Positions 50,809 to 59,861 of a stretch of 64,000 nucleotides of DNA are shown here, in pieces (the stretch's first letter is position 1; each line of letters starts with the position of its first letter). Under the pieces are notes generated by a model. It did not search any database. It had not been told where the DNA came from and saw only the letters and a program-made list of their open reading frames with translations. The position numbers and the translations under genes are program-made. This DNA comes from Desulfonatronovibrio hydrogenovorans DSM 9292 (lineage in GTDB: Bacteria > Desulfobacterota > Desulfovibrionia > Desulfovibrionales > Desulfonatronovibrionaceae): NCBI RefSeq assembly GCF_000686525.1, contig NZ_JMKT01000008.1, forward strand, positions 496,001 through 560,000, written 5' to 3'.

Positions 50809-51357
50809 TCATAGACGCTTGGCAACAGACTCTGAGAAAAACCATCCTTCCAGACCAAGCAGAGCGGTTTTGATCTCTGTTCCGGATGAAAAACCGCCTA
50901 TGGTTTTTCTGGCAGTCAGAACCCGGTGGCATGGAATTATCAGGGGCCAGGGATTTGTGGCCATGGCCCTGCCCACTGCCCTGGCCGCTCTGGGACTGCC
51001 GGACAGTGCAGCCAGTTTTCCATAGGATATGGTTTGGCCGAACCCGACCTGTTCTACAAGAGTTGTCAGGACTTTTTTATGGAATGTAGAAGTTATTATC
51101 GACCAGTCAAGGGGAGGATCGGGCCAGGAGAAAACGGTTTTTTTCTCGTACAGGACCATGGCCTGGTTAATTATCCTGGAATATGGACGGGACTTTGAGC
51201 TAACGTGGCCGACCTGACCTGGGCCAAGGCTGATGTGGTGGATAAGATCGTCTCTCCAGGCCACGGTCAGGGAAAAATATCTGTTGGCGAAATATTCATC
51301 CTCCAGGTCAATCCGGGTCTTTTTTTCATTATTTTTTGATGAAACAGAATCAAGCAT
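50809..51357 (-). CDS. ogt: Methylated-DNA--protein-cysteine methyltransferase, Ogt
   Basis: Suicide DNA-repair protein that takes O6-alkyl groups from guanine. The 182-residue protein has the nucleophile in IIPCHRVL, the helix-turn-helix with SYGKLAALSGSPRAARAVGRAM, and TIGGFSSG after the active Cys. It lies upstream of lon on the same strand, separated by 84 nt. Confidence 0.95.
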   Translation of the reverse strand: MLDSVSSKNNEKKTRIDLEDEYFANRYFSLTVAWRDDLIHHISLGPGQVGHVSSKSRPYSRIINQAMVLYEKKTVFSWPDPPLDWSIITSTFHKKVLTTLVEQVGFGQTISYGKLAALSGSPRAARAVGRAMATNPWPLIIPCHRVLTARKTIGGFSSGTEIKTALLGLEGWFFSESVAKRL

Positions 51358-51663
51358 AGTTATTGGTAATTACTTTTGGGTCGGAAGTAAATATCCACCA
51401 GACCCATTCATATGAGGAGACTGAAGCAGGCAGGCAGGGTAGAATAGAATCTTCTGACTGGTATATTAAATTTGGGCAGCCACCGAAGAGTTACTTTTGT
51501 TTTGACCTGAAAAAGTATAGGTAAGGGCAGAGATTGTGGCAGGGTTGCCGGGGCATGCTATTCCCGGCCAGTTTTTATTCGTGGTTTCCTGGATCAAGGC
51601 TGTTTTTTCAAAACAGGTCTGGGCAGGGAAGGACCGAGGTTCATTACTTATCCGGAGCAAATA
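51358..51663. other. Divergent intergenic region upstream of ogt and the flavoprotein gene
   Basis: 306 bp. I see no gene, repeat or clear promoter; GAGCAAATA just before 51664 gives a weak ribosome-binding site. Confidence 0.5.
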
Positions 51664-53370
51664 ATGGCAAAACAGGTAGTGGTTATCGGGGCCGTGGCCC
51701 TGGGCCCCAAGGCAGCGTGCAGATTCAAAAGGCTGGAGCCTGAGTCTTCAGTGATCATGATTGATGAATCCAGGATTATTTCCTATGGAGGATGCGGAAT
51801 TCCATATTATATTTCCGGAGATGTGAGTGACGCCAGGGAACTCCAGTCCACCACCTTTCACATGGTCCGGGATGCCCGTTTTTTCGAGCAGGTCAAGGGA
51901 GTTCATGTCCTGACCCGGACAAGAGCACTGGAGATCGACCGGGCAGCCAGGCAGGTCCTGATCAAAGACCTGGAAAGCGGCAAAGAGGATCGGCTGAATT
52001 ATGACAAGCTTGTTCTGGCCACTGGAAGCAGCCCCAGAAAAATTTCTCTGCCAGGCAGCAATCTGGAAAATGTGTTTACAGTCTCAGGCCTGGAAGAGGC
52101 GGTAAAGATCAAGGACAGTATCAGCCGGGGCTCTATAAACAGAGCAGTGGTCATCGGAGCGGGATTTATTGGTTTGGAAATGGCTGAAGCCCTGATCGAT
52201 CTGTGGGGAATTGATACCACGGTTGTTGAGATAGCCCCCCAGATCCTGCCGGGATTCACAAGCATGGCCATGTCCAGGATGGCCAAAAAGGTCATGGAGG
52301 ACAATGGAGTCAGGTTTCTGCTTAATGAAAAGGTGCTGGAACTTGCAGGAGAAAACTCAGTATCCGGGGTGGTGACTGACAAAAGAGAGCTGGAGGCAGA
52401 TCTGGTGGTCATGGCTGTGGGAGTTCAGCCCAATTCCGAACTTGCTCGCCAGGCCGGACTGAAGATTTCAAATCAGGGTGCGATCATTGTGGATGAATAC
52501 ATGCGCACTTCTGATCCGGACATATATGCCGGAGGAGACTGCGTGGAAATTGCAAACCTGGTCACTGGGAAGGCTGGATATTTCCCTTTGGGTTCCATGG
52601 CCAACAGACAGGGCCGGGTCATTGGGACCAACCTTGCCGGTGGGCAAGATGTCTTTCCTGGTGCAGTGGGTTCCTTTGCAGTGAAGCTGTTTGACCACGG
52701 AGTTGTTGGAACCGGTCTTAGCCTGGAAAAGGCTCGGGAAGAAGGTTATGATGCTTTAAGCACCTTTGTGGTCCAGTTTGACAAGTCCCACTTTTACCCG
52801 GACAATGATTTAATCTACCTGGAGCTTGTCTTTGAGAACAACACCGGGCGGATACTTGGCCTTCAGGGGATCAGTACCAACAAGGACGGCCTGAAGGGCA
52901 GAGTTGATGCAGTGGCTGTTCTGCTCCCTCACCAGCCCACCACCAAGGATATCAGCAACCTTGAACTGGCTTATTCTCCACCATTCAGCTCGGCCATGGA
53001 CGCTTTGAACAATCTGGGGCACACAGCAGAGAACGTCCTTCAGGGCAGAAACAAAGAGATAGGGCCAGAGGATTTTGTCCGTCTCTGGGAGACCAGAGAC
53101 CAGCAAGACATTATTTTTCTTGACTGCAGGGATCTGGAGAATGCAGCTGAATACCTGCAGAAGTATCCAGACAAGTGGAGAAATGTATCCAATGAATCCA
53201 TGAGCTCCAACCTTGACAAGGTGCCCAGGGCTGAGACCATTGTTCTGGTCTGCAACACCGGGGGGCGATCCTACGAGTCCCAGCTCCGGCTCAGAAAAAT
53301 CGGCATTGATAACACCCTTAATGTTTCCGGAGGAATGAAGCTTCTGAAAAAATGGGGGCTGGATATCTAG
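51664..53370 (+). CDS. FAD-dependent CoA-disulfide/persulfide reductase with rhodanese domain (Npsr-like)
   Basis: A 568-residue flavoprotein of the CoA-disulfide reductase family. The N-terminus has the FAD loop VVIGAVALGPKAACRF and the active Cys in GGCGIPYYISGDVSD (Cys near residue 42). A second dinucleotide motif is VVIGAGFIGLEMAEAL, and GGDCVEIANLVTG binds flavin. The last ~100 residues are a rhodanese domain with the sulfur-carrying Cys in LVCNTGGRS. This fusion and length match NADH-dependent persulfide reductases, which reduce CoA persulfide or polysulfide. A plain NADH oxidase role is less likely. Confidence 0.88.
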   Translation: MAKQVVVIGAVALGPKAACRFKRLEPESSVIMIDESRIISYGGCGIPYYISGDVSDARELQSTTFHMVRDARFFEQVKGVHVLTRTRALEIDRAARQVLIKDLESGKEDRLNYDKLVLATGSSPRKISLPGSNLENVFTVSGLEEAVKIKDSISRGSINRAVVIGAGFIGLEMAEALIDLWGIDTTVVEIAPQILPGFTSMAMSRMAKKVMEDNGVRFLLNEKVLELAGENSVSGVVTDKRELEADLVVMAVGVQPNSELARQAGLKISNQGAIIVDEYMRTSDPDIYAGGDCVEIANLVTGKAGYFPLGSMANRQGRVIGTNLAGGQDVFPGAVGSFAVKLFDHGVVGTGLSLEKAREEGYDALSTFVVQFDKSHFYPDNDLIYLELVFENNTGRILGLQGISTNKDGLKGRVDAVAVLLPHQPTTKDISNLELAYSPPFSSAMDALNNLGHTAENVLQGRNKEIGPEDFVRLWETRDQQDIIFLDCRDLENAAEYLQKYPDKWRNVSNESMSSNLDKVPRAETIVLVCNTGGRSYESQLRLRKIGIDNTLNVSGGMKLLKKWGLDI

Positions 53371-53451
53371 ACTCTCGGAGAATGCCCTGCATGACCTGTC
53401 TGACCAGGATTAACAGCAGGCTTTGGAAAGGTCCCTGGTTCTGAACTGGTC

Positions 53452-53904
53452 CTATGTCTCCTGATGATCTCTGGCAAGGATCTCCTGGATAACGGGTGTG
53501 AAGCTCTTGAGATTTTGGTATTTTTTTCTGGAATAGGCCCTGATGACCAGATAAGTCAGACAAAGCAGACCGAACCCGCCTGTCACTGAAGACAGATCCT
53601 GATTGTCCAGGGGATCAAGCCAGGCCCCGGCTACGGCTCCAAGAATCAGGCTGAACAGGGGGATGATATACAGGATGAAGGAAGCTTTTAATTCGTCTTC
53701 CATTTCATAGGTGACAACCACTTCCTGTCCCTGGCTGGCCCCGGCCATGTTTCTGGCTTCAATGACCATCCAGTCTTTACCGAAAGGGCTGCAGATCCCT
53801 GCACACGAGCAGGTTGCGCAGGAACTGGTTCTTTTGACCCTGACTCTGGCCAGGCCATGGTCTGTTGATATCACTTGTCCGGTTTTTCGGTCAAAGATGC
53901 TCAT
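53452..53904 (-). CDS. rseC: RseC/SoxR-reducing-system-like membrane protein
   Basis: A 150-residue protein with an N-terminal cysteine cluster (SCATCSCAGIC near 28-38), a beta-rich part, then two membrane helices (about 77-95 and 106-122). This is the RseC/MucC layout; relatives often lie in rnf operons and may assist the complex or its redox partners. Its ATG overlaps the uspA stop by 4 nt. Confidence 0.87.
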   Translation of the reverse strand: MSIFDRKTGQVISTDHGLARVRVKRTSSCATCSCAGICSPFGKDWMVIEARNMAGASQGQEVVVTYEMEDELKASFILYIIPLFSLILGAVAGAWLDPLDNQDLSSVTGGFGLLCLTYLVIRAYSRKKYQNLKSFTPVIQEILARDHQET

Positions 53905-54374
53905 TGCTTGTCAATGACCCAGACTGAACAGTTTTTTATGGATTTAACAATCTTGTTGGAGATGCTGCCCAGAAAAAGTTTTTCCATTCCAGAAACCCCT
54001 CTTCTGCCCATAACCAGGGTGTCGTACTGACCTTCCTTGGCTTCGGAGATGATGTCCTTGGCAGTGCCTTCTCTGGTTTTGAGGATTCTGGTCTGAATGT
54101 TTTCACCAGGAATGCCGGCCTGGGTAAGTATGCTACAGTAGTCACAAAGTACCTGCTCCATCAGTTTGAGCTGAGTTCCGCTCTGTCCCCGTAATTCCTG
54201 CAGCTTGCTTTTAAAGAACGGATGAATGGTGGGCTGTTTTTCCAAATCAGGCGGAGTGTCCAGGATGTTGAGCAGGGTTATTGTAACGTTGTCCGGCCTG
54301 ACAATATTGGCCACATACTGGACGGCACTCAGAGAATTCCTTGATTCATCAACCGCAATTAATACTCTGTGCAT
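53901..54374 (-). CDS. Universal stress protein, UspA family
   Basis: A 157-residue protein starting HRVLIAVDESRNSL and ending with the ATP-binding loop VMGRRGVSGMEKLFLGSISNK. ATG 54374 has GGGAGGGG upstream; the longer frame to 54437 is not needed. It lies between rnfB and rseC in the same direction, so it may respond to the energy state, but no direct role in Rnf is shown. Confidence 0.9.
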   Translation of the reverse strand: MHRVLIAVDESRNSLSAVQYVANIVRPDNVTITLLNILDTPPDLEKQPTIHPFFKSKLQELRGQSGTQLKLMEQVLCDYCSILTQAGIPGENIQTRILKTREGTAKDIISEAKEGQYDTLVMGRRGVSGMEKLFLGSISNKIVKSIKNCSVWVIDKQ

Positions 54375-54458
54375 GTTGCCCCCCTCCCTGTAAAAAAGCG
54401 TAAAAATAAAACGGCTTCCCTTATGCAGGATAACCACCAGAAATTAGCTCAAAAAAAA

Positions 54459-55256
54459 TCAAATCACAAGCTTATGTATAACTCCAGTAGGGCATTTTTC
54501 ATAACATATGCCGCATCCAGTGCACTTGGCCGGATCGACCACAGCCAGGGAGTCAACCATGTTTATGGCGTCTTCCGGGCATACTTTTTTGCACAGTGAA
54601 CACCCGATGCACCCGACTGAACAGATTTTATTAACCACCTTTCCTGGATCATGGGATTGGCAGAAGCAGACGCTTTTCTGACTTATGGGCACCAGTTTGG
54701 GAATTCCCTTGGGGCACACCTTGACACAGTTTCCGCAGGCAGTGCATTTTTTTGCTTCAACAATAGGCAGACCGCTCTTGAGCATGGTTATGGCACCAAA
54801 AGCGCAGACTTTTTCACAGGTTCCCAGGCCCAGGCAGCCGTAGCTGCAGGACTTGTCCCCGCCTGAAACCAGTTCAGCGGCCCGGCAGTCGTGAATGCCG
54901 GTATAGATGAATTTGTGATCGGAAGAGTGCTTGGTCCCGCTACAGAACATCTGGGCCACCATCTGCTCATCTGCATCAACTTCCACCCCCAGTATCTTTG
55001 AGATCAGGGCCAGGGTTTCGCTCCCACCGGCCTTACAGGCTTTGGGTTCAGCATGACCGGATACAATGGCCGTGGCCAGGTCCGAGCATCCAGCCAGGCC
55101 GCATGCTCCGCAGTTTGCCCCGGGCAGAGCGTCGTTTATCCTGGCTATCCTTGCATCAACCGGGACATAAAAGGCCCTGGCCGTAATCCCTAGAATCAGG
55201 CTCAGGAGCAGTCCGATTATGCCCATGGCTGCAATGGCTATTATGATCTGTTCCAT
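54459..55256 (-). CDS. rnfB: Rnf complex subunit RnfB
   Basis: Ferredoxin-facing iron-sulfur subunit of the Rnf ferredoxin:NAD oxidoreductase. The 265 residues have an N-terminal membrane helix (3-25), the cluster motif CGACGLAGC near 50, and several ferredoxin motifs: CSYGCLGLGTCEKVC, CTACGNCVKVC, CIGCSLCKKVC and CTGCGICYEKC. It is the last core rnf gene; uspA follows after 84 nt. Confidence 0.96.
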   Translation of the reverse strand: MEQIIIAIAAMGIIGLLLSLILGITARAFYVPVDARIARINDALPGANCGACGLAGCSDLATAIVSGHAEPKACKAGGSETLALISKILGVEVDADEQMVAQMFCSGTKHSSDHKFIYTGIHDCRAAELVSGGDKSCSYGCLGLGTCEKVCAFGAITMLKSGLPIVEAKKCTACGNCVKVCPKGIPKLVPISQKSVCFCQSHDPGKVVNKICSVGCIGCSLCKKVCPEDAINMVDSLAVVDPAKCTGCGICYEKCPTGVIHKLVI

Positions 55257-55322
55257 GGCGTTATCCTCAAGTCTTTTTAATGAAAAAAGAAAATACAGTC
55301 CTGGAAACAGGGAGAGTCATTT

Positions 55323-55901
55323 TTAATCAAGCCCCAGTAGACCGGCAAAACTAAGGGCCATAATGCCGGCTGTAATCAAGGTAATGGGAACTCCCTGTAA
55401 GACTCCTGGCACTCTGGCAGTGGCGGCCATCCGTTCTCTAATGGCAGCCAGGATTATCAGGACAACAGCAAAGCCCATGGCTGCTGAGACCGAATATACC
55501 AGGGTCTCCATAAAGCTCCTCTCAGCCTGGATGTTGAGCAGAGAAATTCCGAACACCATGCAGTTGGTGGTGATGAGGGGAAGATATATCCCAAGGGCTC
55601 TGTACAGGGGAGGGGAGACCTTCTGGACTACCATTTCAGTGATCTGGACATTGGAGGCGATGACCAGGATGAAAACCAGGGTCTGCAGATATTCCAGATT
55701 AAAGACTTCAAGTACGGCCTTTTGAATTATCCAGCAGGTGGTTCCAGCCAGGGTGGTGACGAAAATAACGGCAAAGGACATCCCCACTGCACTGCTCATG
55801 GAGCTGGACACCCCTACTATGGGACAATTACCCATGAATCTTATCAGGGCAATATTATTGATGAACATGGCTGAGACCATCATCAACAGATAATCTTCCA
55901 T
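55323..55901 (-). CDS. rnfA: Rnf complex subunit RnfA
   Basis: Six-helix membrane subunit, 192 residues. Conserved cysteines in MGNCPI and TTNCMV match those that hold the intramembrane [2Fe-2S] cluster with RnfE in Nqr and Rnf structures. It lies 3 nt after rnfE. It is paralogous to NqrE at 62465. Confidence 0.95.
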   Translation of the reverse strand: MEDYLLMMVSAMFINNIALIRFMGNCPIVGVSSSMSSAVGMSFAVIFVTTLAGTTCWIIQKAVLEVFNLEYLQTLVFILVIASNVQITEMVVQKVSPPLYRALGIYLPLITTNCMVFGISLLNIQAERSFMETLVYSVSAAMGFAVVLIILAAIRERMAATARVPGVLQGVPITLITAGIMALSFAGLLGLD

Positions 55902-55904
55902 GAT

Positions 55905-56531
55905 CTAACCCATCCTTTTTTTGATTTTATTGTCTTCGATCTTTGATGAAATAAGGTTCATCCCGGCCAGGACAAGGCCAAAGACCAGAAAGGCCCCAGC
56001 CGGCCGAAGAAGATAATCGAATCCGGGATAACCTTGGGGCATGATCATGAATCCGAGCCAAGTCCCGTTTCCCAGCACTTCTCTGATGGAAGAAATGACC
56101 ACCAGGGACATGGTGAATCCCAGGCCCATGCCCACGGCGTCGGCCAGGGACAGGTGGACTGGATTCTTTCGGGCAAAGGCCTCTGCCCGGCCAAGGACCA
56201 GGCAATTTACTACTATCAGAGGGATCCAGATGCCCAGGACCAGGAACAGAGGATAAAAATAGGCCTGCATCACCAGTTCTACAATAACCACCCCGGTTGC
56301 GATGATACTGATGAAGACTGCAATCCGGACTTTGTCCGGAACAATGTTGCGGATGGCGGAAACCAGACCGTTACTGAGAAGCAGTACGAAAAGCACTGCC
56401 ATGCCCATGCCCAGGGCACTTTCCACATTGGTGGAAACAGCCAGGGCCGGGCAGATTCCCAGGGCGAAACGCAGAGGGGCCACTTCTTTCCACAGCCCCC
56501 GGGAAAAGACTTTGAGGATGGAATCAGCCAT
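55905..56531 (-). CDS. rnfE: Rnf complex subunit RnfE
   Basis: Membrane subunit partnering RnfA, 208 residues from ATG 56531 (a TTG two codons upstream is an alternative). Cysteines in LGICPA and VVNCLVLGRAEAFA are the expected [2Fe-2S] ligands. Six helices are visible. It lies 11 nt after rnfG. It is paralogous to NqrD at 63074. Confidence 0.95.
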   Translation of the reverse strand: MADSILKVFSRGLWKEVAPLRFALGICPALAVSTNVESALGMGMAVLFVLLLSNGLVSAIRNIVPDKVRIAVFISIIATGVVIVELVMQAYFYPLFLVLGIWIPLIVVNCLVLGRAEAFARKNPVHLSLADAVGMGLGFTMSLVVISSIREVLGNGTWLGFMIMPQGYPGFDYLLRPAGAFLVFGLVLAGMNLISSKIEDNKIKKRMG

Positions 56532-56542
56532 GATCAACTCCT

Positions 56543-57193
56543 TTAATCCAGTTCCAGGTGCTCTTTGATTTCGTCGAACAAGGACACCCCTTTGTGCACG
56601 GCATTGGCCATGGCAGCAGCTGAAACAGTGGCCCCGGTGATTCCCTGGATGGTCCCTCCATCGGAGCGCAGCCTGAAATCCTGGTCCAGGGGTCTGTCTT
56701 GAAACTGGAGGCCGAAACTTGGCACATCAATAATCCTTGTTCCCAGGCCTGGTGTTTCCGAGTGGGTGGTCACGGCAGCTCCCTGCAGTTCGTTTCCCAC
56801 TGGATCAATGGCCAGCATCACCCCTACAGGCCCTGCGTATCCAGGGGCAAAGCTTTCAAAGGCCACTGATATAACTTTGCCTGCCCTTTTTGCAGTGAAA
56901 ACCGTGAGTTCGCCATTGTTTTCCCGGATATTCAAAGGGATGGTCAGCCGGTCGGAAATGGGGTCGTTATCATAATCCAAAGGAAGGATCCTGTTCAGGG
57001 CCGGTTCCTTGATGAATCTGATCTGCTGGTATTCAATCTGGTCCCTGGTGGTCATTTTGACCATGGCCAAGGCTCCGCCGCACATGGAGGTTACCAGGGT
57101 CATGATGAAAATCATTCGGATAAGGTCTTTTCTGGTCACGAATATCTCTCCTGTAGCAAGCCGCTTCCATGCTTTCTGAAAGGAGCTTTCCAT
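56543..57193 (-). CDS. rnfG: Rnf complex subunit RnfG (covalent FMN)
   Basis: FMN-carrying subunit facing the periplasm, 216 residues. One membrane helix (about 27-45) is followed by the FMN domain with GITGATVSAAAM near residue 190, whose Thr is the expected ApbE flavinylation site. The motif supports a working ApbE partner, present upstream at 59862. It lies between rnfD and rnfE. Confidence 0.95.
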   Translation of the reverse strand: MESSFQKAWKRLATGEIFVTRKDLIRMIFIMTLVTSMCGGALAMVKMTTRDQIEYQQIRFIKEPALNRILPLDYDNDPISDRLTIPLNIRENNGELTVFTAKRAGKVISVAFESFAPGYAGPVGVMLAIDPVGNELQGAAVTTHSETPGLGTRIIDVPSFGLQFQDRPLDQDFRLRSDGGTIQGITGATVSAAAMANAVHKGVSLFDEIKEHLELD

Positions 57194-57278
57194 TGCTGAA
57201 CGCAGTGAACAGAGTTAGAAAAATCAATCGATCCGGAAAGGTCTCCTGAATCCCAGGGCATCTCTTTTGGGTCCACCG

Positions 57279-58259
57279 TCATCGTCTGGTTGGTATTTTA
57301 AAGAATTTTTTCTTGCCAAAGACTGCCGGTCTGATCTTATCCATAAGAGGAGTCAGGAGACTGGCCATAAAAACAGCAAAATAAACTCCTTCGGTCCATT
57401 GGGACCAGGTCCTGAGGATAACAGTCAGGATTCCGGCAAAGATTCCAAAGGCCACCATGCCCGGTTTGGTTACCGGAGAGGAGCTGAAATCCGTGGCCAG
57501 GAAAAACGCAGCAATGAATGTCCCTCCAGCCAGGAGATGAAACATGGGAGAAGGGTACTCGTGGGGGTTCAACTGCCAGAATACCGCTGAAAAGGCAGCC
57601 ACCCCGGCGAACATGGCCAAGGGTAAGTGCCAGAATATGGTCCTGGTGACAATGAGCCAGATCCCGCCGATAAGCAGAGCCAGCTTGGATGTTTCTCCAA
57701 TGGGCCCGATGACGTCCAGCCCCAAAAAAAGAGTGCTCAAGGGGTAAAACTCCTCAACCATGAACAGTCCGTCATACCTCAGAATGTCCAGGGCAGGCAT
57801 ATCTGCAAACAGGTCCCTGTCAGGAAAGGGCCAGTCCTCCATGGCCATGGGGTATGATATTTTCAGAGCCACCCATGCAATTAAAACTCCGTTAAAGGGA
57901 TTACACCCCAGTCCTCCATAAATTTCCTTGCCCAGGAAAATCATCATAAAGGTTCCAACGACAATCATCCACCAGGGCAGGGTAGGAGGCAGCAGAAGAG
58001 CCAGCAGCAGGCCTCCGGCCACGGCGCTCAAATCGGCGATGGCAATCCTTCGCTTAAACAGTCTTTGTAAAAGGACTTCCCAGGCCACTGCTGAGGTAAT
58101 GGTAATGGCCAGGAGCCTTACCGCCTGCATTTCGTAAAGGTATACTCCCACCATGGTCACCGGAATCAGGGCGATGATCAGGTTGAGCATCATCCTGGAT
58201 ATGGAGTTTCCACTGTGGATATGGGGACTTGCTGCGGCGACCATCCGGGAAGTGTTCAC
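57279..58259 (-). CDS. rnfD: Rnf complex subunit RnfD
   Basis: Membrane subunit related to NqrB, 326 residues with about nine helices. Family blocks include FLGKEIYGGLGCNPFNGVL and GPIGETSKLALLIGG. The usual covalent-FMN motif S-G/x-A-T-P, expected before the GETS block, is not visible: that segment reads FYPLSTLFLGLDVIG. So either FMN is bound non-covalently or this flavin is absent. Its start overlaps rnfC by 4 nt. Confidence 0.93.
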   Translation of the reverse strand: MNTSRMVAAASPHIHSGNSISRMMLNLIIALIPVTMVGVYLYEMQAVRLLAITITSAVAWEVLLQRLFKRRIAIADLSAVAGGLLLALLLPPTLPWWMIVVGTFMMIFLGKEIYGGLGCNPFNGVLIAWVALKISYPMAMEDWPFPDRDLFADMPALDILRYDGLFMVEEFYPLSTLFLGLDVIGPIGETSKLALLIGGIWLIVTRTIFWHLPLAMFAGVAAFSAVFWQLNPHEYPSPMFHLLAGGTFIAAFFLATDFSSSPVTKPGMVAFGIFAGILTVILRTWSQWTEGVYFAVFMASLLTPLMDKIRPAVFGKKKFFKIPTRR

Positions 58260-59551
58260 AGCTTGCTCCTTTGTTTGAAGATTTCAAATTTTCCAAATTG
58301 AATCCAATGCAGCAAAGGTATGTTGGATGGACAGACATAAGTGCAGCATCCGCACTCAAAACAGGATGAAAGCTGGTACTTCTGGGCCTGGTCATATTCA
58401 GCATTTTCCACTGAGCCTGAGATCATGAATGGCATTAGTCTGGCCGGACAGACATCCACGCAAAGGCCGCATTTGATGCAGGTCCCGGGTTGGGATTGAA
58501 TAATATGTTTTTTGTCCAGAATAAAGATTCCCTGCAGGTCTTTGGTCACCGGCATCATGGGATCGGCCAGGGTCTGGCCCATCATGGGACCGCCGGCAAC
58601 GATCCTGGATTCGGGGTCCAGTTGGTAGGAGCAGGTTTCAAGAATCTTGTTAACAGGTGTCCCTATCTGGACCTGGACGTTTTCATCCAGCCGTCCGGAA
58701 GAATCCCGAACGGTTATGACCCGTTCCGTTGAAATGAGTCTTGAGCCCAGAGAGGCCAGGGTATCAACGGATAGCACCAGTCCGTCTATGTCCTGACTGT
58801 GCATGATGTCCCGGCAGGGAATGGTGCACATGACCTCTTTTCCCAGGACCGCCTTGACTAAAAGATAGTCAATGGCCTGGGGATATTTGTACTTGAGGGG
58901 AACCAGGATTACATCGCCCAGATTCCGGATTTGATGGTCAGATATAAGACCACCGAGTTCCTGGTCAAAAACAATAAAAACCTGTTTGATGTTCAGAAAA
59001 TCCCTGACAGTTTTGATGCCAGCCAGGACGTCATGGAGTCTTTCGGTTAAGACCCTGATTCGGCTGGAAAAAAAAGGTTCAACATCCATGGCGTTGACGA
59101 TAAGGCTGTCCACGTGATTGAGTTTGGCCTCATCAAGTTTGATGGGGAGGGGCACGGTGTCTTTGTCGAAATCGACCAGACCTCCCAAGAAAAGTGATCC
59201 CAAAAGGTCGTCACCATCAGCCCTTCTGGCTTTGTTTGTAGGGCCATCCTTGGCCAGGATTACCGCAGACATCCGTTTTCCTGAAAAATGAATAAAGGAC
59301 TTGGTCACGTTAATGACTTTGCCCGAAACAGGAGCATGCAGACAGGCTCCGTGCTCCAGTGGGCTTTTGCCGATGAGTTCTCCTGCCTGGACCATCTGCT
59401 TCTTTTTTACCACAGGCTCACATTCAGGCCCTAGATCCTGCTTCATGGGAACTACCACCTGTTCACCAGGGGGAACCGGGATTATGGGCCTGCCGGAACC
59501 GGGTCCGGTGACTGGAAGCTTCAGCCCCCCTTTAAAACTAACCGTGTTCAT
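58256..59551 (-). CDS. rnfC: Rnf complex subunit RnfC
   Basis: NADH/FMN-side soluble subunit, 431 residues. Two 4Fe-4S motifs near the C-terminus are CIKCGLCVDVC and CFECGCCTYVC; GGPMMGQ and the N-terminal GGLKLP block are typical. It starts the rnfCDGEAB set after a 310-bp gap. AAGGA precedes the ATG. Confidence 0.95.
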   Translation of the reverse strand: MNTVSFKGGLKLPVTGPGSGRPIIPVPPGEQVVVPMKQDLGPECEPVVKKKQMVQAGELIGKSPLEHGACLHAPVSGKVINVTKSFIHFSGKRMSAVILAKDGPTNKARRADGDDLLGSLFLGGLVDFDKDTVPLPIKLDEAKLNHVDSLIVNAMDVEPFFSSRIRVLTERLHDVLAGIKTVRDFLNIKQVFIVFDQELGGLISDHQIRNLGDVILVPLKYKYPQAIDYLLVKAVLGKEVMCTIPCRDIMHSQDIDGLVLSVDTLASLGSRLISTERVITVRDSSGRLDENVQVQIGTPVNKILETCSYQLDPESRIVAGGPMMGQTLADPMMPVTKDLQGIFILDKKHIIQSQPGTCIKCGLCVDVCPARLMPFMISGSVENAEYDQAQKYQLSSCFECGCCTYVCPSNIPLLHWIQFGKFEIFKQRSKL

Positions 59552-59861
59552 AGGAGTCCTTCTTGGAAGTCATGGTTCAGTGGTTCGATAGACTTTGGTG
59601 TTCAGGGTCCAGTATGTTTATTTTTAAATCCAGAGATGATATATCCTCATTAATCATATCTCAACCAGAAACTAAAGCGTCAACGAAGAACATTTTTTCA
59701 CAAACTGCCAAGCCAGTTCTGTTTCTGATTCTAGAAAAATGGAATATGCATTATTGAACTTGGAATAACTGCTGGCAAGTATAAACATGATTTCGCCAAA
59801 TGGACATTATCAGTCTGTATGCGGAAGAGGATAGGCAGGAGCAGCCTGATCTGACCGGGAT
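59552..59861. other. Intergenic region upstream of rnfC
   Basis: 310 bp, AT-rich near 59600-59800. I see no ORF and in particular no multihaem cytochrome c gene, which precedes rnfC in several sulfate reducers. It probably contains the rnfC promoter on the minus strand. Confidence 0.5.
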
